Origin: an uncultured Muribaculaceae bacterium
GTDB taxonomy: Bacteria > Bacteroidota > Bacteroidia > Bacteroidales > Muribaculaceae
NCBI GenBank assembly: GCA_910587545.1
Contig: CAJUMI010000055.1
Span: 1 to 15,894, forward strand
DNA: 15,894 bases
Direction: 5' to 3'
The notes under the pieces were generated by a model. That model was not told the origin of the DNA. It saw nothing but the letters and a program-made list of their open reading frames with translations, and made no database searches. Positions within the stretch are counted from its first letter, which is position 1. Every line of letters begins with the position of its first letter. Shown here piece by piece: positions 1 through 5,994 of this stretch. Made by a program: the position numbers and the translations under genes.

Positions 1-1458
1 TTACTCTCCGAAAACTCACTTCTGTTAACAATCGTTTTTAAACAAGCTCTTAATTTGTTTCAATTAAAAAAGGAGTATTTTGAGTTATGCCGTCAAATAA
101 GAGAGAAAGGAAACAAGTCTGGTGTTGAACAACAACTGCAACTGTTAAAAGAAAAAGCTACTACATTACAGAAAGGAAGTTCGTTAACAGAAGCAGAGGT
201 GGAAACATACAATGGTCTACTTACACAACTTTCAGTCAAAGAAAAAGAAATCAGCTTGGCTGACTCTGATATTAAATTGTTTCAAAAGTTGCGAACACTA
301 ACCCCTATTATTTATAACTTTGAGAAAATTAATGATTTTGATTCTTTAGCGTTTAGACTAAATAATTATGAAGCATTCCGACTTTTCAATGAATTACGTG
401 TTAGAACTGAAATGGAGTGGTCTAGTACCGTTGACGAACTTTCTAGTAAAACATTAATAGCTAAAGAACAACTGGTAGCAGAAAATAAATCAATACTGGA
501 TACAGAGATATATAAACGTGGAGAACAATTCTATAAAGACAATAAAGAGTTGCAATCTGTTTTGGCTAGAATAAAAGAAGAAGAAAAAGTTCTTGCTGAA
601 ATACACAGTTTGGAGTCTAAAAAAACTTCTTTGTATAATCAAATTCAGCAATTGATTGAAGAAATAACTCACAAGCATGTTGAATACAGAGAAGAAGTTG
701 ATAAATTAGTTAATAACCTCGTAGTAGAGTATGATGGTTTATCTATATCTGTTACGAAAGAATTTCAAGAAGAAAAAATGCGATGTTTTTTGGAAGCTCG
801 TTGCAATTTACGAGGTACAGAACGCCAAAAGTATGTCGCAAATTTAGTGTCATGCTACAACTCTGATTTAGAAAATCAAGCACGAACTCTTTTGAAAGAT
901 TTAATCAATGAAAAAATAGAATTAAAAAATTCTTATACATCTCCAAATGTAGCAAGTGAATTTTTCTCGAATAACTGGTATGCGTTATCTTATCAATTAT
1001 CTTATCAAGGAGATTTATTTGAAATGATGTCAGAGGGCAAACAAGCGTTTGTTATTTTGAAATTACTTTTAGAATTTAGTGATAAAAAATGTCCGATACT
1101 GATAGACCAGCCTGAAGATAGTTTGGATAATAGAGCGATATATCAAGAACTGGTTGAATATATCAAATCTAAGAAAAAAAATAGGCAAATTATTCTTGTT
1201 ACTCATAATTCTAATGTAGTAGTTAGTGCCGATGCAGAAAATGTAATTGTTGCAAATCAAGAAGGTTCTAATAGTCATAATAGAGGAAATTATAAATTTC
1301 AATATATTAATGGTGCGTTAGAACAAACGACAAAACGAAATCCGGATGAACCAATAATTTTAAATTCTCAAGGTATCCGCGAACATGTCTGTGATATACT
1401 TGAAGGTGGGAAATTGGCTTTTGAAAAAAGAGAGCAGAAATATGGTTTTGGGAAATAA
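1..1458 (+). CDS. C-terminal part of a large coiled-coil ABC/SMC-like ATPase (TrlF / Spaf_1101 / PHP-ATPase type), 5' end outside window
   Basis: The frame is open from base 1. A TTG at 55 could start a 467-residue product, but 18 sense codons precede it and no nucleotide-binding P-loop is present, so this is the 3' part of a longer gene. Counting from the TTG codon, residues about 130-220 are charged and coiled-coil-like. The C-terminal half is an ABC-type ATPase head: a degenerate signature MSEGKQ (325-330), a Walker B strand CPILIDQPED (346-355, acidic D351 and E354) and a switch histidine in LVTHN (H384). The tail HVCDILEGG...KREQKYGF resembles, from memory, the end of PHP-domain AAA-like ATPases (TrlF or Spaf_1101 families), which often sit in accessory or defence loci. 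The missing N-terminus should carry Walker A and perhaps a PHP or nuclease domain. Base composition is much more AT-rich than the genes after 1921, which suggests horizontal transfer. The ATPase class is well supported; the exact family is tentative. Confidence 0.75.
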   Translation, partial: LLSENSLLLTIVFKQALNLFQLKKEYFELCRQIREKGNKSGVEQQLQLLKEKATTLQKGSSLTEAEVETYNGLLTQLSVKEKEISLADSDIKLFQKLRTLTPIIYNFEKINDFDSLAFRLNNYEAFRLFNELRVRTEMEWSSTVDELSSKTLIAKEQLVAENKSILDTEIYKRGEQFYKDNKELQSVLARIKEEEKVLAEIHSLESKKTSLYNQIQQLIEEITHKHVEYREEVDKLVNNLVVEYDGLSISVTKEFQEEKMRCFLEARCNLRGTERQKYVANLVSCYNSDLENQARTLLKDLINEKIELKNSYTSPNVASEFFSNNWYALSYQLSYQGDLFEMMSEGKQAFVILKLLLEFSDKKCPILIDQPEDSLDNRAIYQELVEYIKSKKKNRQIILVTHNSNVVVSADAENVIVANQEGSNSHNRGNYKFQYINGALEQTTKRNPDEPIILNSQGIREHVCDILEGGKLAFEKREQKYGFGK

Positions 1459-1467
1459 TATATGTAT

Positions 1468-1512
1468 TTTGGATAAGGTAGCTCTTATTTGTATTAAGCT
1501 GCCTTATCCAAG
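1468..1512. terminator. 15-bp hairpin just after the ATPase gene, probable transcript end
   Basis: TTGGATAAGGTAGCT (1469-1483) pairs with AGCTGCCTTATCCAA (1497-1511) over 15 positions, with one T-G wobble, around a 13-nt loop; the flanking T1468/G1512 could add another wobble. It begins 10 nt after the TAA of the ATPase gene. No T-tract follows on either strand, so it is not a canonical intrinsic terminator. Its place and strength still suggest 3'-end formation or mRNA stabilisation. Confidence 0.55.
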
Positions 1513-1620
1513 CCTATCAGCGAATATTGCTCTGTTTGCTAATTATAAAAATAGATGATTCCTTATTTTACATAAAGCAGTAATAACTTTCTGGGACATT
1601 CATTTTTATGGTTTAGTTCA

Positions 1621-1650
1621 TTGTCTATTCACTTTAAAATTTTACCTTTG
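1621..1650 (+). promoter_or_regulatory. Predicted Bacteroidetes sigma-ABfr promoter, TTG-N19-TACCTTTG
   Basis: TTG at 1621-1623 is followed by exactly 19 bases and then TACCTTTG at 1643-1650, a full match to the Bacteroidetes -33/-7 consensus (TTG, 19-21 bp, TAnnTTTG). Transcription would start near 1656-1658. That is about 265 nt before the hxlR start, so it implies either a long leader or a separate small RNA. Confidence 0.55.
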
Positions 1651-1656
1651 CATTTA

Positions 1657-1745
1657 GAAAGAGTTATTTGACAGCATAGCACCGCAAACCGCTGAAAATA
1701 GCACGGTTGCCAAATCGTTACTGCTAATCCTCAAATAATCCGTTA
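1657..1745 (+). ncRNA. Candidate structured leader or small RNA upstream of hxlR
   Basis: Directly after the predicted transcription start, GTTATTTGA (1663-1671) can pair with TCAAATAAT (1731-1739), a 9-bp closing stem with one G-U pair. Enclosed in it, GCAAACCGCT (1684-1693) faces AGCACGGTTGC (about 1700-1710), forming a second stem with a bulge around GAAAAT. I do not recognise a known RNA family, and there is no clear terminator right after it. It may be a leader element of hxlR, an sRNA, or only dyad DNA sites. This is inference from pairing by eye, with no covariation evidence. Confidence 0.25.
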
Positions 1746-1787
1746 AATGTTTATTTCTCAAACGGTTGGCTCAAACCGCTAAAAATA
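1685..1787. repeat. 16-bp direct repeat pair, 15 of 16 identical, 87 bp apart
   Basis: CAAACCGCTGAAAATA (1685-1700) recurs as CAAACCGCTAAAAATA (1772-1787). Each copy lies next to an oppositely oriented CGGTT element: CGGTTGCC just after copy one and CGGTTGGC just before copy two. The two blocks are therefore partly mirrored. They could be binding sites for a regulator such as the adjacent HxlR protein, or remnants of recombination sites. Confidence 0.5.
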
Positions 1788-1801
1788 TAAAATATGTTTA
1801 T

Positions 1802-1823
1802 TAACTTTGCGGCGGTAAGCCGC
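1802..1823 (+). promoter_or_regulatory. Possible second -7 element (TAACTTTG) overlapping a short GC hairpin
   Basis: TAACTTTG (1802-1809) matches the Bacteroidetes -7 consensus, but no TTG lies 19-21 bp upstream, so the promoter is incomplete. It runs into GCGGC-GGTAA-GCCGC (1809-1823), a 5-bp stem with a 5-nt loop followed by TTTCT. If active it would give hxlR a leader of about 105 nt. Confidence 0.3.
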
Positions 1824-1892
1824 TTTCTATATGATATCGCAAAATTAGGAACGTTTTGGATGTCACGCAAGACGTTACTTTGCTGAAAGCCG

Positions 1893-1908
1893 CTTACTTT
1901 GATGTAAG
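1893..1908. promoter_or_regulatory. Dyad CTTAC-N6-GTAAG just before hxlR, possible autoregulatory operator
   Basis: CTTAC (1893-1897) and GTAAG (1904-1908) form a perfect dyad with a 6-bp spacer, 12 bp before the hxlR start codon. A second TTACTTTG lies 19 bp upstream (1875-1882, against 1894-1901). HxlR proteins bind short dyads as dimers and often control nearby promoters. Assigning this site to HxlR is inference. Confidence 0.3.
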
Positions 1909-1920
1909 TAATGGCTGAAT

Positions 1921-2286
1921 ATGAACAGATTGCCTCTTAAAGAAAATTTGAAAAAATATACGTGTATCTCCGAATGTCCTGTGCGCAACATCCTGGCGCG
2001 TTTTTCGGGGAAGTGGTCGATCCTCGTTCTCTGTGTCCTTGCCGAGAACGAAGCCACTCGCTTTAACGCGGTCGCAAAAGCTATTCCCGATATATCGCCC
2101 AAAGTGTTGACCGATACGTTGAAAAGTCTGGAGCGTGACCGCCTGATCTCGCGCAGACTGTATGCGGAAATACCTCCGAAGGTGGAGTATTCCCTTACTC
2201 CGCTTGGTTGTAGTCTCATGCCGCTGCTTCATGATCTGATCTCATGGTCAGTTGAGCATTTTGATGATTTTGAGCATGTTCGATAA
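1921..2286 (+). CDS. HxlR-family winged-helix transcriptional regulator
   Basis: This 121-residue protein has the usual length and layout of the HxlR (MarR-like, DUF24) family of cytoplasmic dimeric DNA-binding regulators. The N-terminal CPVRNILARFSGKWS (19-33) carries the family's conserved Cys-Pro and the GKW segment. The recognition helix lies near ISPKVLTDTLKSLERD (58-73), and the wing follows as LISRRLYAEIPPKVEYSLTPLG (75-96). Cys19, with Cys15 nearby, is the position that senses redox or electrophile stress in some members, but not all use it. The ATG at 1921 is preceded in frame by a TAA at 1909-1911, so the start is well fixed. HxlR genes usually neighbour the oxidoreductase or transporter they control; here the next gene is udk and no such target is present. 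Autoregulation through the dyad at 1893-1908 is possible. Confidence 0.9.
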   Translation: MNRLPLKENLKKYTCISECPVRNILARFSGKWSILVLCVLAENEATRFNAVAKAIPDISPKVLTDTLKSLERDRLISRRLYAEIPPKVEYSLTPLGCSLMPLLHDLISWSVEHFDDFEHVR

Positions 2287-2343
2287 ATAGTACGTCTTGC
2301 GGGGTGCGATTACAGATCTAACAATAAATATTACATCATATAA

Positions 2344-2374
2344 TTGTGTCGAGTTCGAATTTTTTGTAATTTCG
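2344..2374 (+). promoter_or_regulatory. Predicted promoter of udk-lptB, TTG-N20-TAATTTCG
   Basis: TTG (2344-2346), a 20-bp spacer and TAATTTCG (2367-2374) match the Bacteroidetes promoter consensus with one mismatch in the -7 box (C for T at position 7). The predicted start near 2381 leaves a leader of about 25 nt before the ATG at 2405. This supports the shorter udk start. Confidence 0.5.
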
Positions 2375-2404
2375 TGGCAACGTATCATCAAATATTACAT
2401 TCTA

Positions 2405-3031
2405 ATGTTAATAATCGGTATAGCAGGCGGTACAGGCTCAGGCAAAACGACCGTAGTCAATAAGATATTAAACAGTTTTCCGGCAGGCGAAGTCGCGGTC
2501 ATGCCGCAGGATTCATATTATAAAGACTCAAGTCATATTCCCCCGGAGGACAGGAGTAAAATTAATTTCGACGAGCCTGCAGCCATAGAATGGACTTTGC
2601 TGGTCGATCATCTGCGTCAGCTTAAAGAAGGTCGGGTCGTCGACATGCCGACATATTCATATCTCACATGCACACGTCAGGAGGAGACTGTGACTGTCGA
2701 GCCTCGCGATGTGGTGATAGTCGAGGGCATTTTGGTGCTTAATGATCCCGAGTTGCGCGATATGCTCGATGTCAAGGTATTTGTCGATGCCGACCCTGAT
2801 GACCGCTTGATCCGTGTGATTGCGCGTGATTGCATATCCCGCGGACGTACGCCTCAGATGGTGATCGACCGTTATCAGGATGTGCTCAAGCCCATGCATT
2901 GCCAATATATAGAACCGTCAAAGCGATTTGCAGACATAATAGTGCCTCAAGGAGGTAGTAACACTGTGGCCATCAATCTACTGACCGACTATATCGAAAG
3001 TCGTTTGCGCCGCAATCGCAACGATCAATAA
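2405..3031 (+). CDS. udk: Uridine kinase (pyrimidine salvage)
   Basis: Udk phosphorylates uridine and cytidine to UMP and CMP in pyrimidine salvage in the cytosol. The 208-residue product has the usual family length. From the ATG at 2405 it begins MLIIGIAGGTGSGKTT, with the P-loop GGTGSGKT at residues 8-15. It also has the substrate-side segment INFDEP, a Walker-B-like VVIVEGILVL, the lid region RDCISRGRTPQMVIDRY, and the PMHCQYIEPSKRFADIIVPQGG block typical of Udk. The frame is open further upstream to 2297, but that would add 36 residues before the P-loop and overlap the predicted promoter, so the 2405 start is preferred. lptB follows after 9 nt, so the two are probably cotranscribed. Pairing a nucleoside kinase with an LPS export ATPase is probably historical rather than functional. 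Confidence 0.93.
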   Translation: MLIIGIAGGTGSGKTTVVNKILNSFPAGEVAVMPQDSYYKDSSHIPPEDRSKINFDEPAAIEWTLLVDHLRQLKEGRVVDMPTYSYLTCTRQEETVTVEPRDVVIVEGILVLNDPELRDMLDVKVFVDADPDDRLIRVIARDCISRGRTPQMVIDRYQDVLKPMHCQYIEPSKRFADIIVPQGGSNTVAINLLTDYIESRLRRNRNDQ

Positions 3032-3040
3032 TCAGCCAAT

Positions 3041-3907
3041 ATGGGAATAAACTTTGAACTGAAGCGTAAGGACGACGAGCAGCTTCCGGTGGCTCAGTTT
3101 GCTGAAACTGAAAATGTCGAAGCTGCTATCTCTCAGCGAGACGAGCCCAAACAGGAAGCCGACGACAAAATGGTTCTCCGAACAGATAATCTTGTTAAAA
3201 AATATGGAAAGCGCACGGTTGTAAACCATGTCTCAATCGATGTAACGCAGGGTGAGATCGTAGGGCTTCTAGGACCCAACGGTGCCGGAAAGACGACGAC
3301 GTTCTATATGACAGTAGGTCTTGTTCAACCCAATGAAGGTCGTATATTCCTGAATAATCTCGATATCACGAAATATCCGGTCTACAAGCGTGCCCAGAAC
3401 GGCATAGGTTATCTTGCCCAGGAAGCGTCGGTGTTCCGCAAACTCAGTGTTGAAGACAACATCAGAGCTGTCCTGCAGATGACCGACACAACGCGTGAAT
3501 ACCAGCAAGAGAAACTCGAGAGTCTTATTTCTGAGTTCCGTCTTCAGAAGGTGCGCAAGAACCTCGGCGACCGTCTGTCAGGCGGCGAACGCCGACGCAC
3601 CGAGATCGCCCGATGTCTGGCGATTGACCCTAAGTTCATTATGCTTGATGAGCCCTTTGCCGGTGTCGATCCTATCGCAGTCGAGGATATACAATCGATT
3701 GTCTATAAACTCAAGGAGAAAAACATCGGCATTCTGATCACTGACCATAATGCCCCTGAAACGCTGAGTATCACTGACCGCGCATATTTGCTTTTCGACG
3801 GACGTATTCTATTTCAGGGTACATCTGAGGAACTTGCCGAGAACCCCATCGTCCGCGAGAAATATCTCGGCCGCAACTTCATATTCCACCGCAAGAAGTT
3901 CGAATGA
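3041..3907 (+). CDS. lptB: LPS export ABC transporter ATP-binding protein
   Basis: LptB is the cytoplasmic ATPase that, with LptFG, powers extraction of lipopolysaccharide from the inner membrane into the Lpt bridge. All ABC ATPase motifs are intact: Walker A GPNGAGKTT (78-86), Q-loop glutamine Q127 in GYLAQEASVF, signature LSGGERRR (179-186), Walker B FIMLDEP (199-205, catalytic E204) and H-loop H236 in ITDHN. The LSGGERRRTEIARCLA and LFAGVDP-like blocks (here EPFAGVDP) distinguish LptB from other ABC ATPases. The protein is 288 residues against about 240 in the family because of a 43-residue acidic, low-complexity N-terminal extension. The in-frame Met44 (3170) would give canonical length, but the 3041 ATG lies 9 nt after udk and leaves no untranslated gap, so it is kept. 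The gene ends at a strong palindrome. Confidence 0.94.
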   Translation: MGINFELKRKDDEQLPVAQFAETENVEAAISQRDEPKQEADDKMVLRTDNLVKKYGKRTVVNHVSIDVTQGEIVGLLGPNGAGKTTTFYMTVGLVQPNEGRIFLNNLDITKYPVYKRAQNGIGYLAQEASVFRKLSVEDNIRAVLQMTDTTREYQQEKLESLISEFRLQKVRKNLGDRLSGGERRRTEIARCLAIDPKFIMLDEPFAGVDPIAVEDIQSIVYKLKEKNIGILITDHNAPETLSITDRAYLLFDGRILFQGTSEELAENPIVREKYLGRNFIFHRKKFE

Positions 3908-3935
3908 TACATATATAATGTATAATTCCACGATA

Positions 3936-3969
3936 TGACAACGGCCCGCCGATCGGCGGGCCGTTGTCA
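3936..3969. terminator. Perfect 34-bp palindrome, bidirectional terminator between convergent lptB and OPT genes
   Basis: TGACAACGGCCCGCC (3936-3950) and its exact complement GGCGGGCCGTTGTCA (3955-3969) flank the 4-nt centre GATC, giving a 15-bp perfect, GC-rich stem. It lies between the lptB stop (3907) and the opposing OPT gene stop (3988). Neither side has an immediate T-run; on the plus strand the nearest T-tract is at about 3987-3993. Position and symmetry point to shared termination in both directions. Confidence 0.8.
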
Positions 3970-3987
3970 GTTAATACGGTTTGTTGA

Positions 3988-5982
3988 TTATTTTTTGGCT
4001 GCGCGTGCGCTGAAGTAGAGATAGATGATTATCGCTGCGTAAGCTACGAGGCCCAGTATCTGAGGCACAAATTCGCCGCCATTGTCAGGCACTTTATGTC
4101 CACACATGATTGTAACAGCCGCAAGCACCCCAAATAGCGCACCGCCTGCGATCAGCCCCGAAGCTACGAGTGTGCCGCGGTCATTGCGGGCTTTGCAGAC
4201 TTCGGGATCCTTGCTGCTGCGGCCTACGAACCAGGATACAAGGCCGCCAACGAGCATCGGGGTGTTGAGGTGTAAGGGCAGGAACATGCCGAGGCAGAAC
4301 GCGAGTGCGGGTACACCGAGCCAGTTGAGTATCAGTGCGAGCACGGCGCCTATGAGATAGAGAGTCCAAGGCGTTTCGCCGCCCATCATCATAGGTTCAA
4401 GCACCTTGGCCATCGCGTTGGCCTGCGGGGCGGCAAGAGCGTCGGGACCGGAGAAGCCGTAGACATTCTTAAGCATAAGAATGACTGCGCCTACAGTGGC
4501 GGCCGAGACGAGGGTGCCGAGAAATTTCCAGCTTTCCTGCTTGCGGGGTGTCGAACCGAGCCAGTAACCGATCTTGAGGTCGGTCACAAAGCCTCCGGCC
4601 ATTGACAGGGCTGTGCATACAACTCCGCCAACAACCATTGCGGCCACCATGCCTGAGGTTCCGTCGAGACCGATAGCAACGAAGATGCCCGAAGCTACGA
4701 TGAGTGTCATAAGTGTCATGCCGCTGACGGGGTTACTGCCTACAATGGCGATAGCGTTTGCAGCGACAGTGGTGAATAGAAATGCTATAACCGTGACCAC
4801 TATCCAGGCTATAACGGCCTGGCCGATGGAGTGGATCACTCCGATCCAGAAGAAGATAAACACTGTCACAAGTGCGATGCCGATGAAGTAGGCCACGTGT
4901 TTCATCGAGATGTCGCGTTGCCAGCGGACTTCGCTTTTTGCGGCAGCGGCACCGCGGAGCTCGCGTGACGCGAGACCGACGGCCTGGGCTATGATCGGCC
5001 ATGACTTGACGATGCCGATAATCCCGGCCATGGCGATGCCGCCGATACCGATAAGTCGTGCATAGTCTTTGAAAATCACGGACGGATCCATCGCCGTGAT
5101 CTCAGCTGCGCCGTATGTACCCATAAGTGGAATTATGAACCACCATACGAATATCGATCCGGCAAAAATGACGAACGCATATTTCAGGCCTACTATGTAA
5201 CCGAGACCGAGCACGGCGGCGCCTGTGTTGCAGGATGCGACAAATTTGAATTTGGCGGCAAGTGTCTGCCCCCAGGTGTAGGCGGCGGTTGTGATATTAT
5301 CGGCCCATACACCGAATGTGGCCACTATATAGTCGTAAAGACCACCGACGAGCGAGGCTATGAGCAGTGTCTTGGCCTGGCCGCCGTCTGACGATTTTGT
5401 CTGGCTGCTGATCAGCACCTGAGTCGTGGCCGTAGCTTCAGGGAAAGGATACTTGCCGTGCATGTCCTTGACGAAATACTTTCGGAAGGGGATGAAGAAC
5501 AGGATGCCGAGAACCCCGCCGAACAGCGAGCTCAGGAATATTTCAAGAAAGTTGACGGTGATTTCGGGATGGGTCTCCTGCAGGATGTAGAGTGCAGGCA
5601 GAGTGAATATGGCTCCCGCGACGATCACTCCGGAACACGCGCCTATCGACTGGATGATAATGTTCTGACCAAGAGGATTGTTCTTTTTAAGGGCGCCTGA
5701 GAGGCCGACCGCGATGATGGCTATAGGTATGGCGGCTTCGAAAACCTGACCAACTTTAAGGCCGAGGTAGGCAGCTGCGGCGCTGAAGACGACAGCCAGT
5801 ATAAGCCCCATTGTGACAGAGTAGGGGGTTACTTCGGCATAATCGCGTGCCGGATGCATGACAGGTCTGTAGGTCTCGTCCTCGGCAAGTTGGCGAAAGG
5901 CATTGTCGGGGATCTCGATGGGATCGATGTCTGTGATGGGCGGCTGCGGTATATCGCCGCCTGTCTTGAAATCTTTTTTCAT
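3988..5982 (-). CDS. OPT-family oligopeptide transporter
   Basis: This is a 664-residue polytopic inner-membrane protein of the OPT superfamily, whose members take up oligopeptides or metal chelates by proton coupling. A soluble N-terminal tail of about 50 residues rich in Pro and Asp precedes the first helices (52-98, including AYLGLKVGQVFEAAIPIAI). The conserved block KYPFPEATATTQVL (177-190) and many later hydrophobic spans (SNPVSGMTLMTLIVASGIFVA; GWLGSTP-like YWLGSTPRKQ; LNWLGVPALAFCLGMFLPL) match the bacterial OPT subfamily, which usually has about 14-16 helices. Length is normal. The start codon (5980-5982) is 12 nt after the transglycosylase stop codon, so it is the last gene of the minus-strand parA operon. 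The substrate cannot be told from sequence; peptides freed by cell-wall turnover are an attractive guess because of the neighbour. Confidence 0.88.
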   Translation of the reverse strand: MKKDFKTGGDIPQPPITDIDPIEIPDNAFRQLAEDETYRPVMHPARDYAEVTPYSVTMGLILAVVFSAAAAYLGLKVGQVFEAAIPIAIIAVGLSGALKKNNPLGQNIIIQSIGACSGVIVAGAIFTLPALYILQETHPEITVNFLEIFLSSLFGGVLGILFFIPFRKYFVKDMHGKYPFPEATATTQVLISSQTKSSDGGQAKTLLIASLVGGLYDYIVATFGVWADNITTAAYTWGQTLAAKFKFVASCNTGAAVLGLGYIVGLKYAFVIFAGSIFVWWFIIPLMGTYGAAEITAMDPSVIFKDYARLIGIGGIAMAGIIGIVKSWPIIAQAVGLASRELRGAAAAKSEVRWQRDISMKHVAYFIGIALVTVFIFFWIGVIHSIGQAVIAWIVVTVIAFLFTTVAANAIAIVGSNPVSGMTLMTLIVASGIFVAIGLDGTSGMVAAMVVGGVVCTALSMAGGFVTDLKIGYWLGSTPRKQESWKFLGTLVSAATVGAVILMLKNVYGFSGPDALAAPQANAMAKVLEPMMMGGETPWTLYLIGAVLALILNWLGVPALAFCLGMFLPLHLNTPMLVGGLVSWFVGRSSKDPEVCKARNDRGTLVASGLIAGGALFGVLAAVTIMCGHKVPDNGGEFVPQILGLVAYAAIIIYLYFSARAAKK

Positions 5983-5994
5983 TGCTGGTGAATG

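Larger units (their letters stand above)
1459..1920. other. 462-bp AT-rich intergenic boundary between accessory ATPase and core genes
   Basis: No open frame here has coding character. The stretch holds, in order: the hairpin at 1468-1512, featureless AT-rich sequence to about 1620, a Bacteroidetes promoter match (1621-1650), a foldable segment (1661-1741), a 16-bp direct repeat (1685-1700 and 1772-1787), a -7-like element fused to a small GC hairpin (1802-1823), and tandem TTACTTTG copies (1875-1882 and 1894-1901) just before hxlR. Composition changes from AT-rich to core-like across it, so it may mark the edge of an inserted segment. I see no integrase gene, tRNA gene or insertion-sequence end. 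Confidence 0.6.

Noticed and set aside
1875..2232. Two overlapping minus-strand open frames opposite hxlR
   Set aside because: They are antisense shadows of a recognisable HxlR gene, with Arg/Ser-rich compositionally biased translations and no family resemblance.
2297..2404. 36-residue N-terminal extension of uridine kinase
   Set aside because: The extension does not resemble Udk, overlaps the predicted promoter (2344-2374), and the P-loop follows the 2405 ATG at the normal distance.
4894..4899. CACGTG core inside the OPT gene as a possible parS centre
   Set aside because: The flanks do not form the TGTTnCAC/GTGnAACA palindrome; only the 6-bp core matches and it lies in coding sequence.
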